A stretch of 64,000 bases of DNA from Bodo saltans (GCA_001460835.1 CYKH01000484.1:1-64000); one strand, 5' to 3'. Shown: positions 1 to 10,242, counted from the first letter of the stretch. Numbers and translations: made by a program. The notes: a model not told the origin generated them from the sequence alone.

Positions 1-489
1 GAAAAATAACGCCGCAATCAGCCACGACCCATCTACGGTGGCAGCCCATTTCAAGAACACCTCATCTGCACGATCTCCTCCGTCCGCAGCAGCATGAAAC
101 GGGGCACTCCACCACGCCAGCGTTGCAAAGAATGACGTCATACACAGCTGCAGTGGAACAACGTATTGAACCCTTCGGTGAACGGTCCAAGAAGAAGTCG
201 ACTTCTCATGTTTGCTGCGGGGCGGTTGGGGCGCTGAGCGTTCCCCCGCCAGCCATCGGCTGTAGCAACGGTCCACTATAGGCGCCCAAATGAACTTCAG
301 TGCAAACACGTACATGGGCAAGCCAAGAATCGCTGCCTGTGAGGTAGTGAATGTTGGTACGACCTCCACCAATAAGATCGATAACGAGGACAGAGACCCT
401 GTCACCAGCCCTTGGCACAGGTACAGCAGCGCCATCACGACGCAGTGAAAGATGTGGAGCCAACTCTCACGCTTTGATACGAGTGACAT
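1..489 (-). CDS. Acetyl-CoA transporter-like MFS protein (SLC33A1/AT-1 family), 5' part only
   Basis: An open frame of 163 codons runs from an ATG at 489 off the left edge. It begins MSLVSKRESWLHIFHC, followed by a hydrophobic helix, a second hydrophobic stretch, and then LGLPMYVFALKFIWAPIVDR. The last segment matches the diagnostic 'SLKLLWAPxVD' loop of the SLC33A1 acetyl-CoA transporter family. A later V(Q)YVVPLQL resembles that family's 'WLVPxQY'. In family members this protein carries acetyl-CoA across ER or Golgi membranes for lumenal acetylation. A hydrophilic Ser/Arg-rich loop (RSAPQPPRSKHEKSTSS) sits where the family has a short basic loop. The remaining transmembrane helices lie outside the window, so family membership rests on the N-terminal third alone. 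It lies 198 bases downstream of XPF in the same cluster. Confidence 0.7.
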   Translation of the reverse strand, partial: MSLVSKRESWLHIFHCVVMALLYLCQGLVTGSLSSLSILLVEVVPTFTTSQAAILGLPMYVFALKFIWAPIVDRCYSRWLAGERSAPQPPRSKHEKSTSSWTVHRRVQYVVPLQLCMTSFFATLAWWSAPFHAAADGGDRADEVFLKWAATVDGSWLIAALFF

Positions 490-686
490 CAATCCTCTCT
501 TCCCTTCTTCGTTGCAGTGGTAATCACAATGGATGGAACAGAATTCAGTTGTTGAGGTGAAGCGTACCACCAGTGACAAGTGCGCAAAAATGATAAAATC
601 ACTTCGACCGCAACAAAATAAAAAAACCGTCGTATTCTCTGGAAAGAAAAAACCGTTGCAACTAACGTAGTTCACTCACTCGTTAT

Positions 687-3600
687 CTATACGGATTCTA
701 TGATGTTTCCATGGAGGAATGTGTGCAACTGCAACCCCTTCTCATGACCAATCGCGTTGATCACTGCAGTTTGTGAGAGTGACGCAAGCCCTGCCAAACT
801 ACCTGCAGCATTCATTATCGCCGTCATGTTCGAACTGTCAATTCCAGGGAAGGTGCGAAGAACACGCATCGCGTAAATACTATCCGCTGCTCCCTCGTTC
901 TCTTTCTTTTGGGTCAACGTGGAGTCAGCTGGGTCAGCATTCGTTGTTGCATCGGCGAACGTTTGACGAATTCTCATTCCCAATGTCGCCGTGTGCTGCG
1001 CGGATCGGCTCCACACGACCATCACGCGAGGGTTCCCAGCGAGGCAGCTCATCAACCGCCGCTGTATGTCACCAAATCGTCCATCTTCCTGAGCACCGAA
1101 GCGAAACGCAGCGGCCTTGGTAAACTCCACGAGCAGCACTGGGTGAACAAAGATACGGGATAACGATGATAATTGATGATGGATACGCCCGCTGTTCAAG
1201 GACTGAATCAAGTCTGGAATTGCTTTGCGCTCCAGTGCGTAGTTACTAGACAGGAGGTAATCCCCGTGCAGCAATGTGAGGGGAAGTACGTCGAATCCTT
1301 GGCAATAGAAGTGGTATGGAAGCGATGAGCGGAATTCTCGCTCATCAAAAATAACCAACGGCGAAGAAGAGGCCCTGGCAGACTCCGTACCCGCATGAGA
1401 ACCTCCGTCTCCATGTGTCGGTGCACGACGTAATCGAAGGTACATCGGCATAGCTGCGAGTGATGAAAGTGGTGACGGTGCCGAAGAATGTTGCAATTTC
1501 GCATTTCTGCTTAGCCCAGACATAAGATGCTGCTCCGTTTCCAGTCGAGAGTCACGATCGACAAATAATACTTCAGTCAGCATGGACTTGATCATGAGTA
1601 GTTGGTGGAAGGTTGCATTTTCCTCTGTGAGCTCTCGTGCTGATTGGGATGTCGATGCTTTGTGGTTTGATTCACTGGCATCCCCGAAGGAGTTAGGAGA
1701 GATAGACTGTATGATTTGAACCTTCAGCTTCGGCTGCTGAGAGCCAGGGGCAACGTGCGACGTGACCAAATCTTGGAAGCTCTCTACCACACGTAACGTG
1801 CGAAGCGTCGGCGAGCATAGAACGATCCGCCCAATCGGAGGGACCAGCCCACTGTGATCCCAGTCACGGCTCCCTTTGATTGGTGAAGCACCGCTGCTGC
1901 TGCTGGGCCCATGCGCATGCCAAAATAAGAGCAGTGTCTGGGGCGTGAGGTGTGAGGCATTGACGAGGCGAATCATCACAACATCAGCTCCATCACTGTG
2001 GCGGACGGTAGCGGAGAGGATCACACACCCGTCCACCTTTCCCACACATTGCACATCCACCGCACCAACCAGATTATTGGGATTGGGGTTAGGGGAAGCA
2101 GAAGATTGCAGTTGACTCGCCGAGACCGCCTCCATAAAATGATCATCAGAGTCAAGGGCGGTGAGGAGGCTGGCGTGGGTGAGCGGCTGTGATAAAAGTG
2201 CGGTATGAAGAAATGCAGCGTTTAACGGACTTGCGGATAGAGCTGGTGTGGTCGATTGTGGCCTGGATGATGAGGCTGCAGTCCTCATCGATCGATGCTG
2301 CGTGAGGATGTGTTCCGGGACGTCGCCACCACCGCGAAATTCGTCGTCGTCTTCATCGTGCCCATCGCTGTCCATGTCACCGTCGGTCTGCCCGCCTTCG
2401 ATGACGCTCGGCTGCTTCCCACGGCCACCTGCCGTCGATGTTGTGGTGACCCGGCTTGCGTTACCACCATGCAGACGCTGATACGCTAATAAAAACCGCT
2501 CAAGTTCCATCTGAGCGAATGTTTGTTGGTCCATGCACAGCTGAAGAACAATCTGGCGCAGTGTTGATTCCTCCTCAACCACGATGAGCATCGATGGGAT
2601 ACCGACATTAGCAGGACTCGCCTCAGAGTGGTGTTTCGTGCGGTGCTGCTGGACCTTTCGTGCCATCGTGCGGGCCCATCCCAGAGCCACTGCTTTCACG
2701 AGAGTCAAGAATTCACCTGGCGACCACGCTGGTGGCCGAATCGAGACCACTGGTGCCGCAAAAGTATCTGACGGCTTTTGTTGTTGTTCACCCGCATCTC
2801 CGTCACACACTACCACATCATCATCATCATCGTCATCGCTGTCAACATTGTGGTGAACAATAGTGTCAGGCTTAGGTTGTTCCGCTTTCACAATATCGAA
2901 CACCCTTGCCGTCGCTAGTTGCACAATATCCGAGAAGCGATCCGACAATGTCCAGAGTGGCCGCCTCGAGTCTGCGGTATTCGTACCTCCCACGCCCCAT
3001 TGAGTGAAACGCTCTTCGACAGTCACAAGATTCTCGAGAACAATCAGAAATGTTCCAGGAGCTAGAAGCGGCAATTGGTGGTCCAGGTACAGGACGTCTT
3101 CGAGTGACAGAATCAGCCGCCTGTAGGGTGCCACGGATGAAGCATTGGAGCTGAGGGCATCGCGCAGGGTTGCTTCGAGACCATTCCGCCCCCAAGACAA
3201 CGCGTCATCGCAGAGAACTCGTGCAAAATGAACTCCGCATGGGCGCTTAACATCAGACCACGAGTTTGACTCCTTCTCAACTCGCCGCTGCTTCCGCCGA
3301 GGTTCCTCCTCCGCCCCCGCACCCCCAGCGGAAGTACGCGCTTCCGAAAGCGTCGACAGCGAATGTGAAGCTGCAAGACGAGATTCAAGTGCCTTTAACT
3401 CTTCCAGTACTTCCTGCACCACTGCACGAAGCGCTTTGACCAACGCAGCGTCGATCGGCGCCATCGCTGCCGGGACGCACTCCAACTCCAAACGAAGGGA
3501 TTGAGGACGTTCCAACTGCTTGACAATGTCGAGCCGAAATCGAGGGAACACTTCAATGACGCCCACATGAAAAGATTTGAGGAATGGTCGCCCCTCCAAG

Positions 3601-4460
3601 ATGGTGCGTGACCGCAAGCAATGCAACATGGCAGGGGGGTGGTCACTTATCATGAAGAGCGGCGCCTTCAGCAGCCACTGAGATAGCGAAGATAACGCCG
3701 CCTCTCCATCCTTTGTGTTGTTGACGTTGCCCTCCTGATGTTGCGCAGAAGCAGTGACGGCCCAGCTCCATGTAGAGGGATATGACTCGACACCACTGGT
3801 CGATTGGCGGTTCAACTTCGCATTCCGCGCACACAAGAGCTCCGTCGCAAACGCCAGAGATGCCAGGTGCTTCGCGACGCGACGAGGGGCAGTGGGAACT
3901 GGCAACCAATGTCTGTGCAAACACGGAATGTAGATCACTGCGCCGACGAGTGAAAAATGAAGTGTGACGCGATGGTGCAGGACGTCGGCGCAGAAGAAAC
4001 GACCACCCATCACTACAATTCCGCCTTGGAGATAGGCGTCGGTTCGTTGCTTTGGGCTGGAGCCTTCCTCCACCGCGTGCACTTGCACCAACGCTGACCC
4101 ATCTGCGCCATCACCTAGAAGTTGAGCATACTGTGGTGAAGAGGAGTCAATAAGTGAAATTGCGAGGCGAAGCCCCTCGGCAATACGATGAATCGCTGAG
4201 GACTCTGTGTTATCACTCACTAACAAGAAGAATATTGGCGCAGCGAGCAATGGTTGGACCCCTTCTCCAAATTGTTGCTTCGTGTTTGCAGCATCAAAAC
4301 GAGCCTTGCTCTGAGCAGATGCGGCGAGGGAGCGAAGGGCGAGATGCGCAATGACGCCGTCTGTGTCAAGCCCAGGTGACAAGAGTGCAAGAAGAAGACT
4401 ATCAGATGAATGTTTCACCCAGCATGTTCTCGCAATGATTTCTGAAATGCTCTCGGTCAT
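687..4460 (-). CDS. XPF: XPF/ERCC4/Rad1 structure-specific DNA repair endonuclease
   Basis: This is the catalytic subunit of the XPF-ERCC1 nuclease. It cuts the 5' side of lesions in nucleotide excision repair and also acts in crosslink repair and recombination. The C-terminal half carries the ERCC4 nuclease signature: IFDEREFRSSLP (about residue 1038), then GDYLLSSNYALERKAIPDL (about residue 1070). The latter is the GDx(n)ERKx3D active site, intact. The last 65 residues form a tandem helix-hairpin-helix (VLRTFPGIDSSNM onward) of the type used to pair with ERCC1. The N-terminal half corresponds to the decayed SF2 helicase region and has no Walker A motif. At 1257 residues it is longer than animal XPF because of low-complexity inserts, including an Asp run (about 545-560) and Ser/Gly-rich stretches. 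The ATG at 4460 follows a long pyrimidine-rich stretch. The family call is firm; ERCC1 is not in this window. Confidence 0.93.
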   Translation of the reverse strand: MTESISEIIARTCWVKHSSDSLLLALLSPGLDTDGVIAHLALRSLAASAQSKARFDAANTKQQFGEGVQPLLAAPIFFLLVSDNTESSAIHRIAEGLRLAISLIDSSSPQYAQLLGDGADGSALVQVHAVEEGSSPKQRTDAYLQGGIVVMGGRFFCADVLHHRVTLHFSLVGAVIYIPCLHRHWLPVPTAPRRVAKHLASLAFATELLCARNAKLNRQSTSGVESYPSTWSWAVTASAQHQEGNVNNTKDGEAALSSLSQWLLKAPLFMISDHPPAMLHCLRSRTILEGRPFLKSFHVGVIEVFPRFRLDIVKQLERPQSLRLELECVPAAMAPIDAALVKALRAVVQEVLEELKALESRLAASHSLSTLSEARTSAGGAGAEEEPRRKQRRVEKESNSWSDVKRPCGVHFARVLCDDALSWGRNGLEATLRDALSSNASSVAPYRRLILSLEDVLYLDHQLPLLAPGTFLIVLENLVTVEERFTQWGVGGTNTADSRRPLWTLSDRFSDIVQLATARVFDIVKAEQPKPDTIVHHNVDSDDDDDDDVVVCDGDAGEQQQKPSDTFAAPVVSIRPPAWSPGEFLTLVKAVALGWARTMARKVQQHRTKHHSEASPANVGIPSMLIVVEEESTLRQIVLQLCMDQQTFAQMELERFLLAYQRLHGGNASRVTTTSTAGGRGKQPSVIEGGQTDGDMDSDGHDEDDDEFRGGGDVPEHILTQHRSMRTAASSSRPQSTTPALSASPLNAAFLHTALLSQPLTHASLLTALDSDDHFMEAVSASQLQSSASPNPNPNNLVGAVDVQCVGKVDGCVILSATVRHSDGADVVMIRLVNASHLTPQTLLLFWHAHGPSSSSGASPIKGSRDWDHSGLVPPIGRIVLCSPTLRTLRVVESFQDLVTSHVAPGSQQPKLKVQIIQSISPNSFGDASESNHKASTSQSARELTEENATFHQLLMIKSMLTEVLFVDRDSRLETEQHLMSGLSRNAKLQHSSAPSPLSSLAAMPMYLRLRRAPTHGDGGSHAGTESARASSSPLVIFDEREFRSSLPYHFYCQGFDVLPLTLLHGDYLLSSNYALERKAIPDLIQSLNSGRIHHQLSSLSRIFVHPVLLVEFTKAAAFRFGAQEDGRFGDIQRRLMSCLAGNPRVMVVWSRSAQHTATLGMRIRQTFADATTNADPADSTLTQKKENEGAADSIYAMRVLRTFPGIDSSNMTAIMNAAGSLAGLASLSQTAVINAIGHEKGLQLHTFLHGNIIESV

Positions 4461-4615
4461 CCTTGGGGTGCAAATTTCTCGCGCTCACGAAACAAGGAGT
4501 GAAGGGAGTGTGAGAATTGAAATTTGTAGCGAACTGAGAGACGTAAGTTTCTGTTCGTTTGACGCTCCGATTAATGTACACAACTAGAGTGCTTTTTCTT
4601 TCTTTACCCCCACAC

Positions 4616-6250
4616 TTACCACTTCATGTTGAGGATTCGGTTGGCGACTAACTCGAAATCGGCGAACGTTAGCTGGGTGTCTAGAACTGCAGCGTCGGCT
4701 CCCGCAAGCCCGCTTCGATGTTCATTTGCTGCCCTTCGCACCGCACCGTGCCTGCTCCTCACAACCTCTCGATGAAGCATGCCCCAATCCGACGGAGTGA
4801 GTGGTTGACCAGCGTACTCCGATTGGCTAAAGAATTTGACAACAGCGACCCAAGGAACGGTACCTGCCCCCTCCTCGTCCAGCATTCTGAAAATGGGCAG
4901 GAGAGTGCCGCCACCGTGGCTGTTGCTGCTGCTGCTGTGGAGTGCCTCCGTGTAATGAGGGGCGATGTGAATAATATTCTCTCGCGGGAGCAGATATAAT
5001 TTGTACGGCGAAGGCTGTTGCTGTTGGTATTGCAGTGGCAGCCCTGAAAACGTGAAGCGGCCTTGAGACGATGCATACGACAAACTATCTTCCTCATCGT
5101 TTCTCGACGTTGGAGAATCTGTGCGACCCCCTCGATGGTGAGTCAGCTGGTCATCGTTGAGGTGGCTCGACAAATGTGTGGGCTCCTCATCGAGGTGCAG
5201 CTGCCCGTACACCATAAACTTCTTTCCCCCGGGAGTGGAGGTGACAACGCCATCTCCATACACTGCACCTTTGTTGCGTAACACCATGAAGGTCACAGTG
5301 TCTCGCACACGAATGTCTTCGGCTCCGTTGTCGCTGAGAAGAAAGACATCGTTGTGCAGAACTCCTCGCTCTATCGTCGAATCATTTTCATACTTCACGA
5401 CATACGTGCAGTCGTACCGAGCAGACAACACCGTGGCTGCAAACAAACGAGCAGAGTTTCCACAGCGTCTACATTTGATGGACGCCCCCACTGGGAGAGG
5501 GAGTGTTGGTTTCGCAGCGGATAGCATCGGGAGGAGTTGTAACTCAGCAAGGTTGTGGGTGGACACATTACTGTTCGATTTGAGGCTCGAAATCGCTGCC
5601 GCTAGTGGGCTTAGAGGCCCGCCTTCCCTTTCAGCCCGAGTTTGACGCGCCTTCTCTTGCATTTCTGGAAGTTTGCTGAGGTGGAGCTTTTGAGGAGTTG
5701 AGATGAGTGGGGCAAGAGACTTTTCTTTCAGTTGAGGCGCGAAATGCCTTTCGATCAGCGCTCCTCCATCCTCAAGTACCATGCGCGACAAGCCAAGGCT
5801 CACATGGCGGCCACGCACAGCGAAGACAGCGCTGGGCGACATAAATCCAAACGGAACAATGTCCATTTCGTGCGCGATCAAGTCCACATGGGGTTGAAGG
5901 GACGTGCGCACAATATAATGGATCGCCTCAGGCTGTCGCGTGAGTTCCAATGCAGCAGCGCTACCGAACAAATGACGATGCGATGCAGCAGTGGTGGCAC
6001 GTGGTGTGCTGGAATTGCTAAGTACCAAGCTGTGTTCACCCGATAGTGCAGGAGGAGTAAGTGGGTTGGACTCAAAGAAGTCATCTCGAGCTGTTGTGGT
6101 GTGCAACAGTCCGGCCGCGACAACAGACCTTTCTGAGCACTGTACAAATTGTGGTGTCGTTGTTTGCTTGAACTCACTCTCACGGTCAGCTCGCCGTAAA
6201 ATAACGCAATCAGCGATCACCCCCACGTCTAGAACTACACATGCGCGCAT
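4616..6250 (-). CDS. Hypothetical protein with a C-terminal EF-hand-like region
   Basis: I do not recognise this 544-residue protein. The frame opens one codon earlier on GTG, so I take the ATG at 6250. The N-terminus (MRACVVLDVGVIADCVIL) is hydrophobic but ends in charged residues and is not a clear signal peptide. A KCRRCGNSARLF segment near the middle gives one CxxC, and a strand-rich stretch follows (YDCTYVVKYENDSTIERG). The C-terminus looks like degenerate EF hands: LDEEGAGTVPWVAVVKFF resembles a D-x-x-G-x-G-x-I loop, and LTFADFELVANRILNMKW resembles the exit helix of a second hand. Calcium binding is therefore possible, but several loop ligands are missing. Coiled coils and transmembrane helices are not apparent. 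It sits between XPF and the kinesin with no obvious functional link. Confidence 0.75.
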   Translation of the reverse strand: MRACVVLDVGVIADCVILRRADRESEFKQTTTPQFVQCSERSVVAAGLLHTTTARDDFFESNPLTPPALSGEHSLVLSNSSTPRATTAASHRHLFGSAAALELTRQPEAIHYIVRTSLQPHVDLIAHEMDIVPFGFMSPSAVFAVRGRHVSLGLSRMVLEDGGALIERHFAPQLKEKSLAPLISTPQKLHLSKLPEMQEKARQTRAEREGGPLSPLAAAISSLKSNSNVSTHNLAELQLLPMLSAAKPTLPLPVGASIKCRRCGNSARLFAATVLSARYDCTYVVKYENDSTIERGVLHNDVFLLSDNGAEDIRVRDTVTFMVLRNKGAVYGDGVVTSTPGGKKFMVYGQLHLDEEPTHLSSHLNDDQLTHHRGGRTDSPTSRNDEEDSLSYASSQGRFTFSGLPLQYQQQQPSPYKLYLLPRENIIHIAPHYTEALHSSSSNSHGGGTLLPIFRMLDEEGAGTVPWVAVVKFFSQSEYAGQPLTPSDWGMLHREVVRSRHGAVRRAANEHRSGLAGADAAVLDTQLTFADFELVANRILNMKW

Positions 6251-6701
6251 CACCTAATAACGTCGCCTATGTTTTTACTAAATGAATCTTTGGAGGAGTG
6301 CGAAGCAAACACAGGAATCATATCGATCATTGTTTCCTTTCCCCGTTGTTCCCCCAAAATTTCAGAACCATCACACATCATATGCTAAAAAATCATTTCC
6401 GTCATACAGGGAACACAAAAACAAACAATCATCACATTGAAAATTGTTTTCGAATTTGGGGACTTTCACAACACTAAAAATGCCGGCTTTCGACAATATC
6501 AGAGAATTCTCATTTTCATGTCCTTCTCGCCAGCGAGCGTTTTCACAGTCCCACATCTCGTCACTGCGCATGTATCGTCCTGGTCGTCGTCGTCGTCGTC
6601 GTCGTGCTCTCGTTTTCTCTCATTCTCGTCGGTTGCTGGGGGGAGAAAAAAAAAGTATGGTCGAACGTACAAATGTCACTTTACTGTTGAAGTTGGAATC
6701 A
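6251..6701. other. Intergenic region between the EF-hand-like gene and the kinesin
   Basis: These 451 bases form the kinesin 3' UTR plus the upstream region of the next minus-strand gene. They contain seven GTC repeats (6583-6603; GAC on the transcribed strand), a short A run, and purine-rich stretches that read as pyrimidine on the transcript. I see no coding or RNA gene here. Confidence 0.6.
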
Positions 6702-9224
6702 TCACAGGCGGTACACGCCAGGAGATGCTGCCGTGCTACCCATCGACAACGGCCTGCGCACTGGGGACGCTGACATAAGCGTTGGGCGGGGGCTAGCCGC
6801 TCGAAGAGGAGATGATCGACGACCTGGCGAAACAGATCCTCTGAATGTCACTTGAGATTTACTACCACCGCCGCTGCTTAATACTGAGGGGTCCATGTGC
6901 ATGGCACGTTCTGCTGATACGACAACATCTTTGCTGTGGCGAGTCACGCGTTCGATCTCTTTCTGTAGGGTGTGATTCTCGTAGATGAATTCCGTGGCGG
7001 CAGTTTGATACTCTCGAAGTGCTTCAGACATCAATTTGATGTCAGTCTCCTTCTGGCCTACAGTTCGCTCCAGTCGTCGGCTCTTGTCATCCGACTCGCG
7101 GCGCTCAACGGTCATGCGACGCACCGCAACACCTTGCTCCTCAAGAACTTGCTGCTGAGCCTTTAATGTCGTCAAGAACGATGTTCGATCCCCTTGCAGG
7201 GCGTCAACCACAGTGCGGGATGCCTCAAAGCGAGCATTCGCCTCCATGTACAGGAGTTTATACTTGTCCTTGCGCTTTCGCATGTTGTTCAGCTCCTCCT
7301 CCCAGTTCGACTTCGCTGAATCGAATAATTCTTGAATGACCGCCTTCTCATCAGTGATGCGGTCTGTTGTGGCTGTTGCAGCAAGGAGCTCCTGCACTTG
7401 TCGCTGGACTCGCTTTTCAAGATCTGCTTTGGTGGCATCGAGATCCTGAACACGTTGAATCAATGTGCCGTTTTGGTCCTTCAAGAATCGATTGTCTTCA
7501 CTAAACGTCGAATTTTGTCGGCGTAGTTGAGCGAGATGCCCATCTCGCTGCTGGAGCTCACGAGTGAGTTCGTCAATCCGCAGTTCTGTTGATGCGCGAA
7601 GTTCTTCAAAGATTTCATTTTTTGCTCGAATGTCAGCTTCCAACGCTGCAACTTCATGCTCCAGCTCCGTGTTGTGTCGTTGCAGGTTCTCCGAAAGGAG
7701 TTGCACCTCCTGTTGCTTTTTCTTCTCGGTATTGATCAAGAAGGCGTTTCGGAAAGCAGCCGCGAAGCGCTCTTTCTTCTGCGAGTCAAACTCAACCTGC
7801 ATAGCAGCGCGCTCAACTTCAGCGTCCTTGACCTTCTGGTTCAGCTCCTGCTCCTTGACTTGCATCTCCTGCATTTCTTCCTGAAGTTGACGTTGTTGTT
7901 CTTCCATATGCTCAACCTCCCGCTCGCGTTCTTCAATTTGCTGCTGAATCTCCGCGGACATACCACCCCCCGTGCCTGATCGTAGCTTCTCTTGCAGCGC
8001 CATAATCTCAGATCGCATGTGGTCCATCATGACAGCGGATCGCTCCTCGTTGACCTTCGCGTCGCACACAATCGCTTTGGCCTTCAAGGCGTACCGCAGG
8101 GTACCGATGGTGTCCTCGATGTTTGCTTCGTGAGGGGAGATGGTGGCGATCATCATTGTGCGGCTGTTACCGCCCAATGAGTCCGACAGGCAGTACGTAA
8201 GCACAGATTCGCGAAAGGGAGGTAGGCGATGGTTCTTCTTGTTGCGGATCTTGCTGTTGTCAATCAACACATCGAACACTTTTCGTAGGGTTGTGAGTGA
8301 CAAGTTGATCGCCTTCGCTTCATCAGCGACCTTTCCGGTGGCCCCAGACTGACCAATCTTCTCACTACCAGCAAGATCCACCAGGTTGATGACAGAGATC
8401 TTTTGTGTGCCCTTCAATGGGTCGGCCTGCGTGATGCGGATTTGGAAAATTGCGTGACTTCGACTTGAGTGGGCGTTCATCTTCGTTTCTGCCATGGCGC
8501 GTTCCTTCGTGCCTCGCTCAATCAACGTTTTGGTTTGATCGGCGGTGGAGACGTCTTTCGTCATCAAGCCCTCCACGTACACTCCTCGAGTGGGATGCTG
8601 ACGAATGCGAGGGGCATCATAATCTCCAATCTTTGACTTCTTGTTGAACAAGTCGCGCACCTTCTCATTGTAAATCTCGAAGAACATGCACTCCACCGTT
8701 GTTTTCACCAACGGATTGCGATGGGCGCCGAATAGGTCGTCCACGAGGCGCGGGGAAATACCGGGATCGGTTGGCGCTCCAAGCATCGAGTACGTCTTAC
8801 CACTGCCCGTTTGACCATACGCAAAGATGCACACATTGTACCCGGAAATTGCGTTCTGCAGTGCCAGGAGGCCTGATCGCTCGTACACATACTTCTGGCC
8901 GCAGTAAGGCATCTCACTGTACGCCTGGTCCAACGGCATCGACCAGAAGCACTCATCGAACTCAAACGCCTCTCGCTCACGCTCTGATTCAAACCCCTTC
9001 TCGTCGGTGATATTCTCAATGACGGCACAAGTCGACCCTCGCATACGAATGCACGCACGTAGCTGCTCCTTCTTTCTCGCTGAGATATCAATTTCTCGAG
9101 AGTTGAACAACCGAACACGCACCATGACCTTCACGTTCTGGCTGTCAGGAGATGCGGTTGGACTACCCATGGTAGCGTCGCCCATCAGTGTGGGGGAGAA
9201 CATTAAGCTTCCCTCATCTGCCAT
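6702..9224 (-). CDS. Kinesin motor protein, kinesin-3-like, with long coiled coil
   Basis: This is an ATP-driven plus-strand-type microtubule motor with an N-terminal motor domain (about residues 30-400). All nucleotide motifs are intact: P-loop GQTGSGKT (about 136), switch I NAHSSRSH and switch II DLAGSEKIG. The order VCIFAYGQTGSGKTYSMLG, ISPRLVDDLF and IRQHPTRGVYVEGL resembles the kinesin-3 (KIF1/Unc104) group, but no FHA or PH domain is visible. Residues about 420-800 are heptad-rich coiled coil, and a Ser/Pro/Arg-rich tail ends the protein. The open frame continues upstream to 9635 through a TTG, overlapping the next gene. I start at the ATG at 9224 (MADEGSLMFSPTL) because a pyrimidine tract lies at about 9300-9340 on the transcript. 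The 840-residue length is normal for a short kinesin-3. Cargo and localisation cannot be read from the sequence. Confidence 0.93.
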   Translation of the reverse strand: MADEGSLMFSPTLMGDATMGSPTASPDSQNVKVMVRVRLFNSREIDISARKKEQLRACIRMRGSTCAVIENITDEKGFESEREREAFEFDECFWSMPLDQAYSEMPYCGQKYVYERSGLLALQNAISGYNVCIFAYGQTGSGKTYSMLGAPTDPGISPRLVDDLFGAHRNPLVKTTVECMFFEIYNEKVRDLFNKKSKIGDYDAPRIRQHPTRGVYVEGLMTKDVSTADQTKTLIERGTKERAMAETKMNAHSSRSHAIFQIRITQADPLKGTQKISVINLVDLAGSEKIGQSGATGKVADEAKAINLSLTTLRKVFDVLIDNSKIRNKKNHRLPPFRESVLTYCLSDSLGGNSRTMMIATISPHEANIEDTIGTLRYALKAKAIVCDAKVNEERSAVMMDHMRSEIMALQEKLRSGTGGGMSAEIQQQIEEREREVEHMEEQQRQLQEEMQEMQVKEQELNQKVKDAEVERAAMQVEFDSQKKERFAAAFRNAFLINTEKKKQQEVQLLSENLQRHNTELEHEVAALEADIRAKNEIFEELRASTELRIDELTRELQQRDGHLAQLRRQNSTFSEDNRFLKDQNGTLIQRVQDLDATKADLEKRVQRQVQELLAATATTDRITDEKAVIQELFDSAKSNWEEELNNMRKRKDKYKLLYMEANARFEASRTVVDALQGDRTSFLTTLKAQQQVLEEQGVAVRRMTVERRESDDKSRRLERTVGQKETDIKLMSEALREYQTAATEFIYENHTLQKEIERVTRHSKDVVVSAERAMHMDPSVLSSGGGSKSQVTFRGSVSPGRRSSPLRAASPRPTLMSASPVRRPLSMGSTAASPGVYRL

Positions 9225-9441
9225 AGGTGTGTTCAATTTGGTAAGTACGTTATGCGATAAACACGCGAGTGTTTGGGGGTTTAATAGTCTGATCCTCTTT
9301 TGGTGATAGGAGAACGAAGAGGACGGCAAAATACGAAAGGTGAGTTCAAATGGGATCACATAAGAGTTAGACCCCTCCAATTTGAGAGACCCGTGTTGAT
9401 CGGCGACAAAAAAAAACACAACGCCGCTCTTCACTTTCTCA

Positions 9442-10242
9442 CTAGAACCAGTTACCCCACATAAGCGATCGTCGACCATAGCTGTCACCTGGAATGACGG
9501 CCCTCCGCTCTGCCAAGCCATACAAATAGCTCTGAGGTGGCACAAAAGGTTTGTTTGGTGTGACCTTCGCCGTCGGTGAACGGACCGGGGCGTCAAGACG
9601 CGGCGTCCACGACTTCCCAGCGAAGTCATTGACAACCGATAGCGTTGGGACGTGACGATAAAACGCCATCAACGGCTTCACGATTTCGGCTGCAGGCCGG
9701 TTAGGGCGGTAGTACTGGAAAATCGTGAACCCACCGTCGACACCAATCTCACCAATTGAGGACGACTTCAGCGGCGCGTCACTCGCTGCTTGTCGGCCAC
9801 TAGGTGTCACAGTGACAGCATTGCAATAAATCCGCAGGTCCGGGGACACGAACGTGGCGATCTCAGCTACGTTTAGGTGGTGCAGCAGACCAACAGAACC
9901 GTAGTACTGAGTTGCGTGAGAGTCCGTCACTAATTTCTTCTCCCAGTTTGGGATTGGCTGCGCATGTCCACCCTCTGAGTGCTTCATGATGTACACTGTC
10001 CCAGGCAGCAATCGAAGCTGGTGAAGTTCAGGAATTTGAATGTGCTCCTCCTTCACGAGCTGAGGGAGTTTGCGTTGAGATGCTAACGACAAGATTTGAT
10101 CGTAGTGAGGGCTCACGGCCGCGTGAACCTGATTGCTGTGGGCAGCCAGCTGCTCCCATGGCAACCTGTTGTACGAGACAACGGAAGGAAATCTATTCTT
10201 CCCGTTGCTTCTGGAGAGTCGCACTAGTGATCTTGACAGCAT
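9442..10242 (-). CDS. Conserved-looking hypothetical protein, probable mitochondrial
   Basis: This is a 266-residue protein of unknown function. The N-terminus MLSRSLVRLSRSNGKNRFPS is rich in Arg and Ser with no acidic residue, typical of a mitochondrial presequence. The rest is globular with many Tyr, Pro and His residues (for example GVDGGFTIFQYYRPNRPA and a C-terminal SYGRRSLMWGNWF). No transmembrane segment, zinc site or nucleotide-binding motif is visible. Small basic proteins with presequences and aromatic C-termini are common among kinetoplastid-specific mitochondrial ribosome or respiratory-chain subunits, but I cannot assign it to either. The ATG at 10242 is the first in frame, and upstream sequence is AT-rich. 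It lies directly upstream of the kinesin in transcription order. Confidence 0.75.
   Translation of the reverse strand: MLSRSLVRLSRSNGKNRFPSVVSYNRLPWEQLAAHSNQVHAAVSPHYDQILSLASQRKLPQLVKEEHIQIPELHQLRLLPGTVYIMKHSEGGHAQPIPNWEKKLVTDSHATQYYGSVGLLHHLNVAEIATFVSPDLRIYCNAVTVTPSGRQAASDAPLKSSSIGEIGVDGGFTIFQYYRPNRPAAEIVKPLMAFYRHVPTLSVVNDFAGKSWTPRLDAPVRSPTAKVTPNKPFVPPQSYLYGLAERRAVIPGDSYGRRSLMWGNWF

Noticed and set aside
493-515. Perfect plus-strand pyrimidine tract plus CAG just upstream of the transporter gene
   Set aside because: Only a 69-codon low-quality plus-strand frame is nearby and all genes here are on minus; kept as a chance or antisense site.
6444-6773. Arg-rich plus-strand frames over the GTC repeat
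   Set aside because: They are translations of a trinucleotide repeat in the kinesin 3' UTR.
9225-9635. 137-codon N-terminal extension of the kinesin
   Set aside because: It starts on TTG, overlaps the neighbouring gene and crosses a pyrimidine tract; the kinesin-like sequence begins after ATG 9224.
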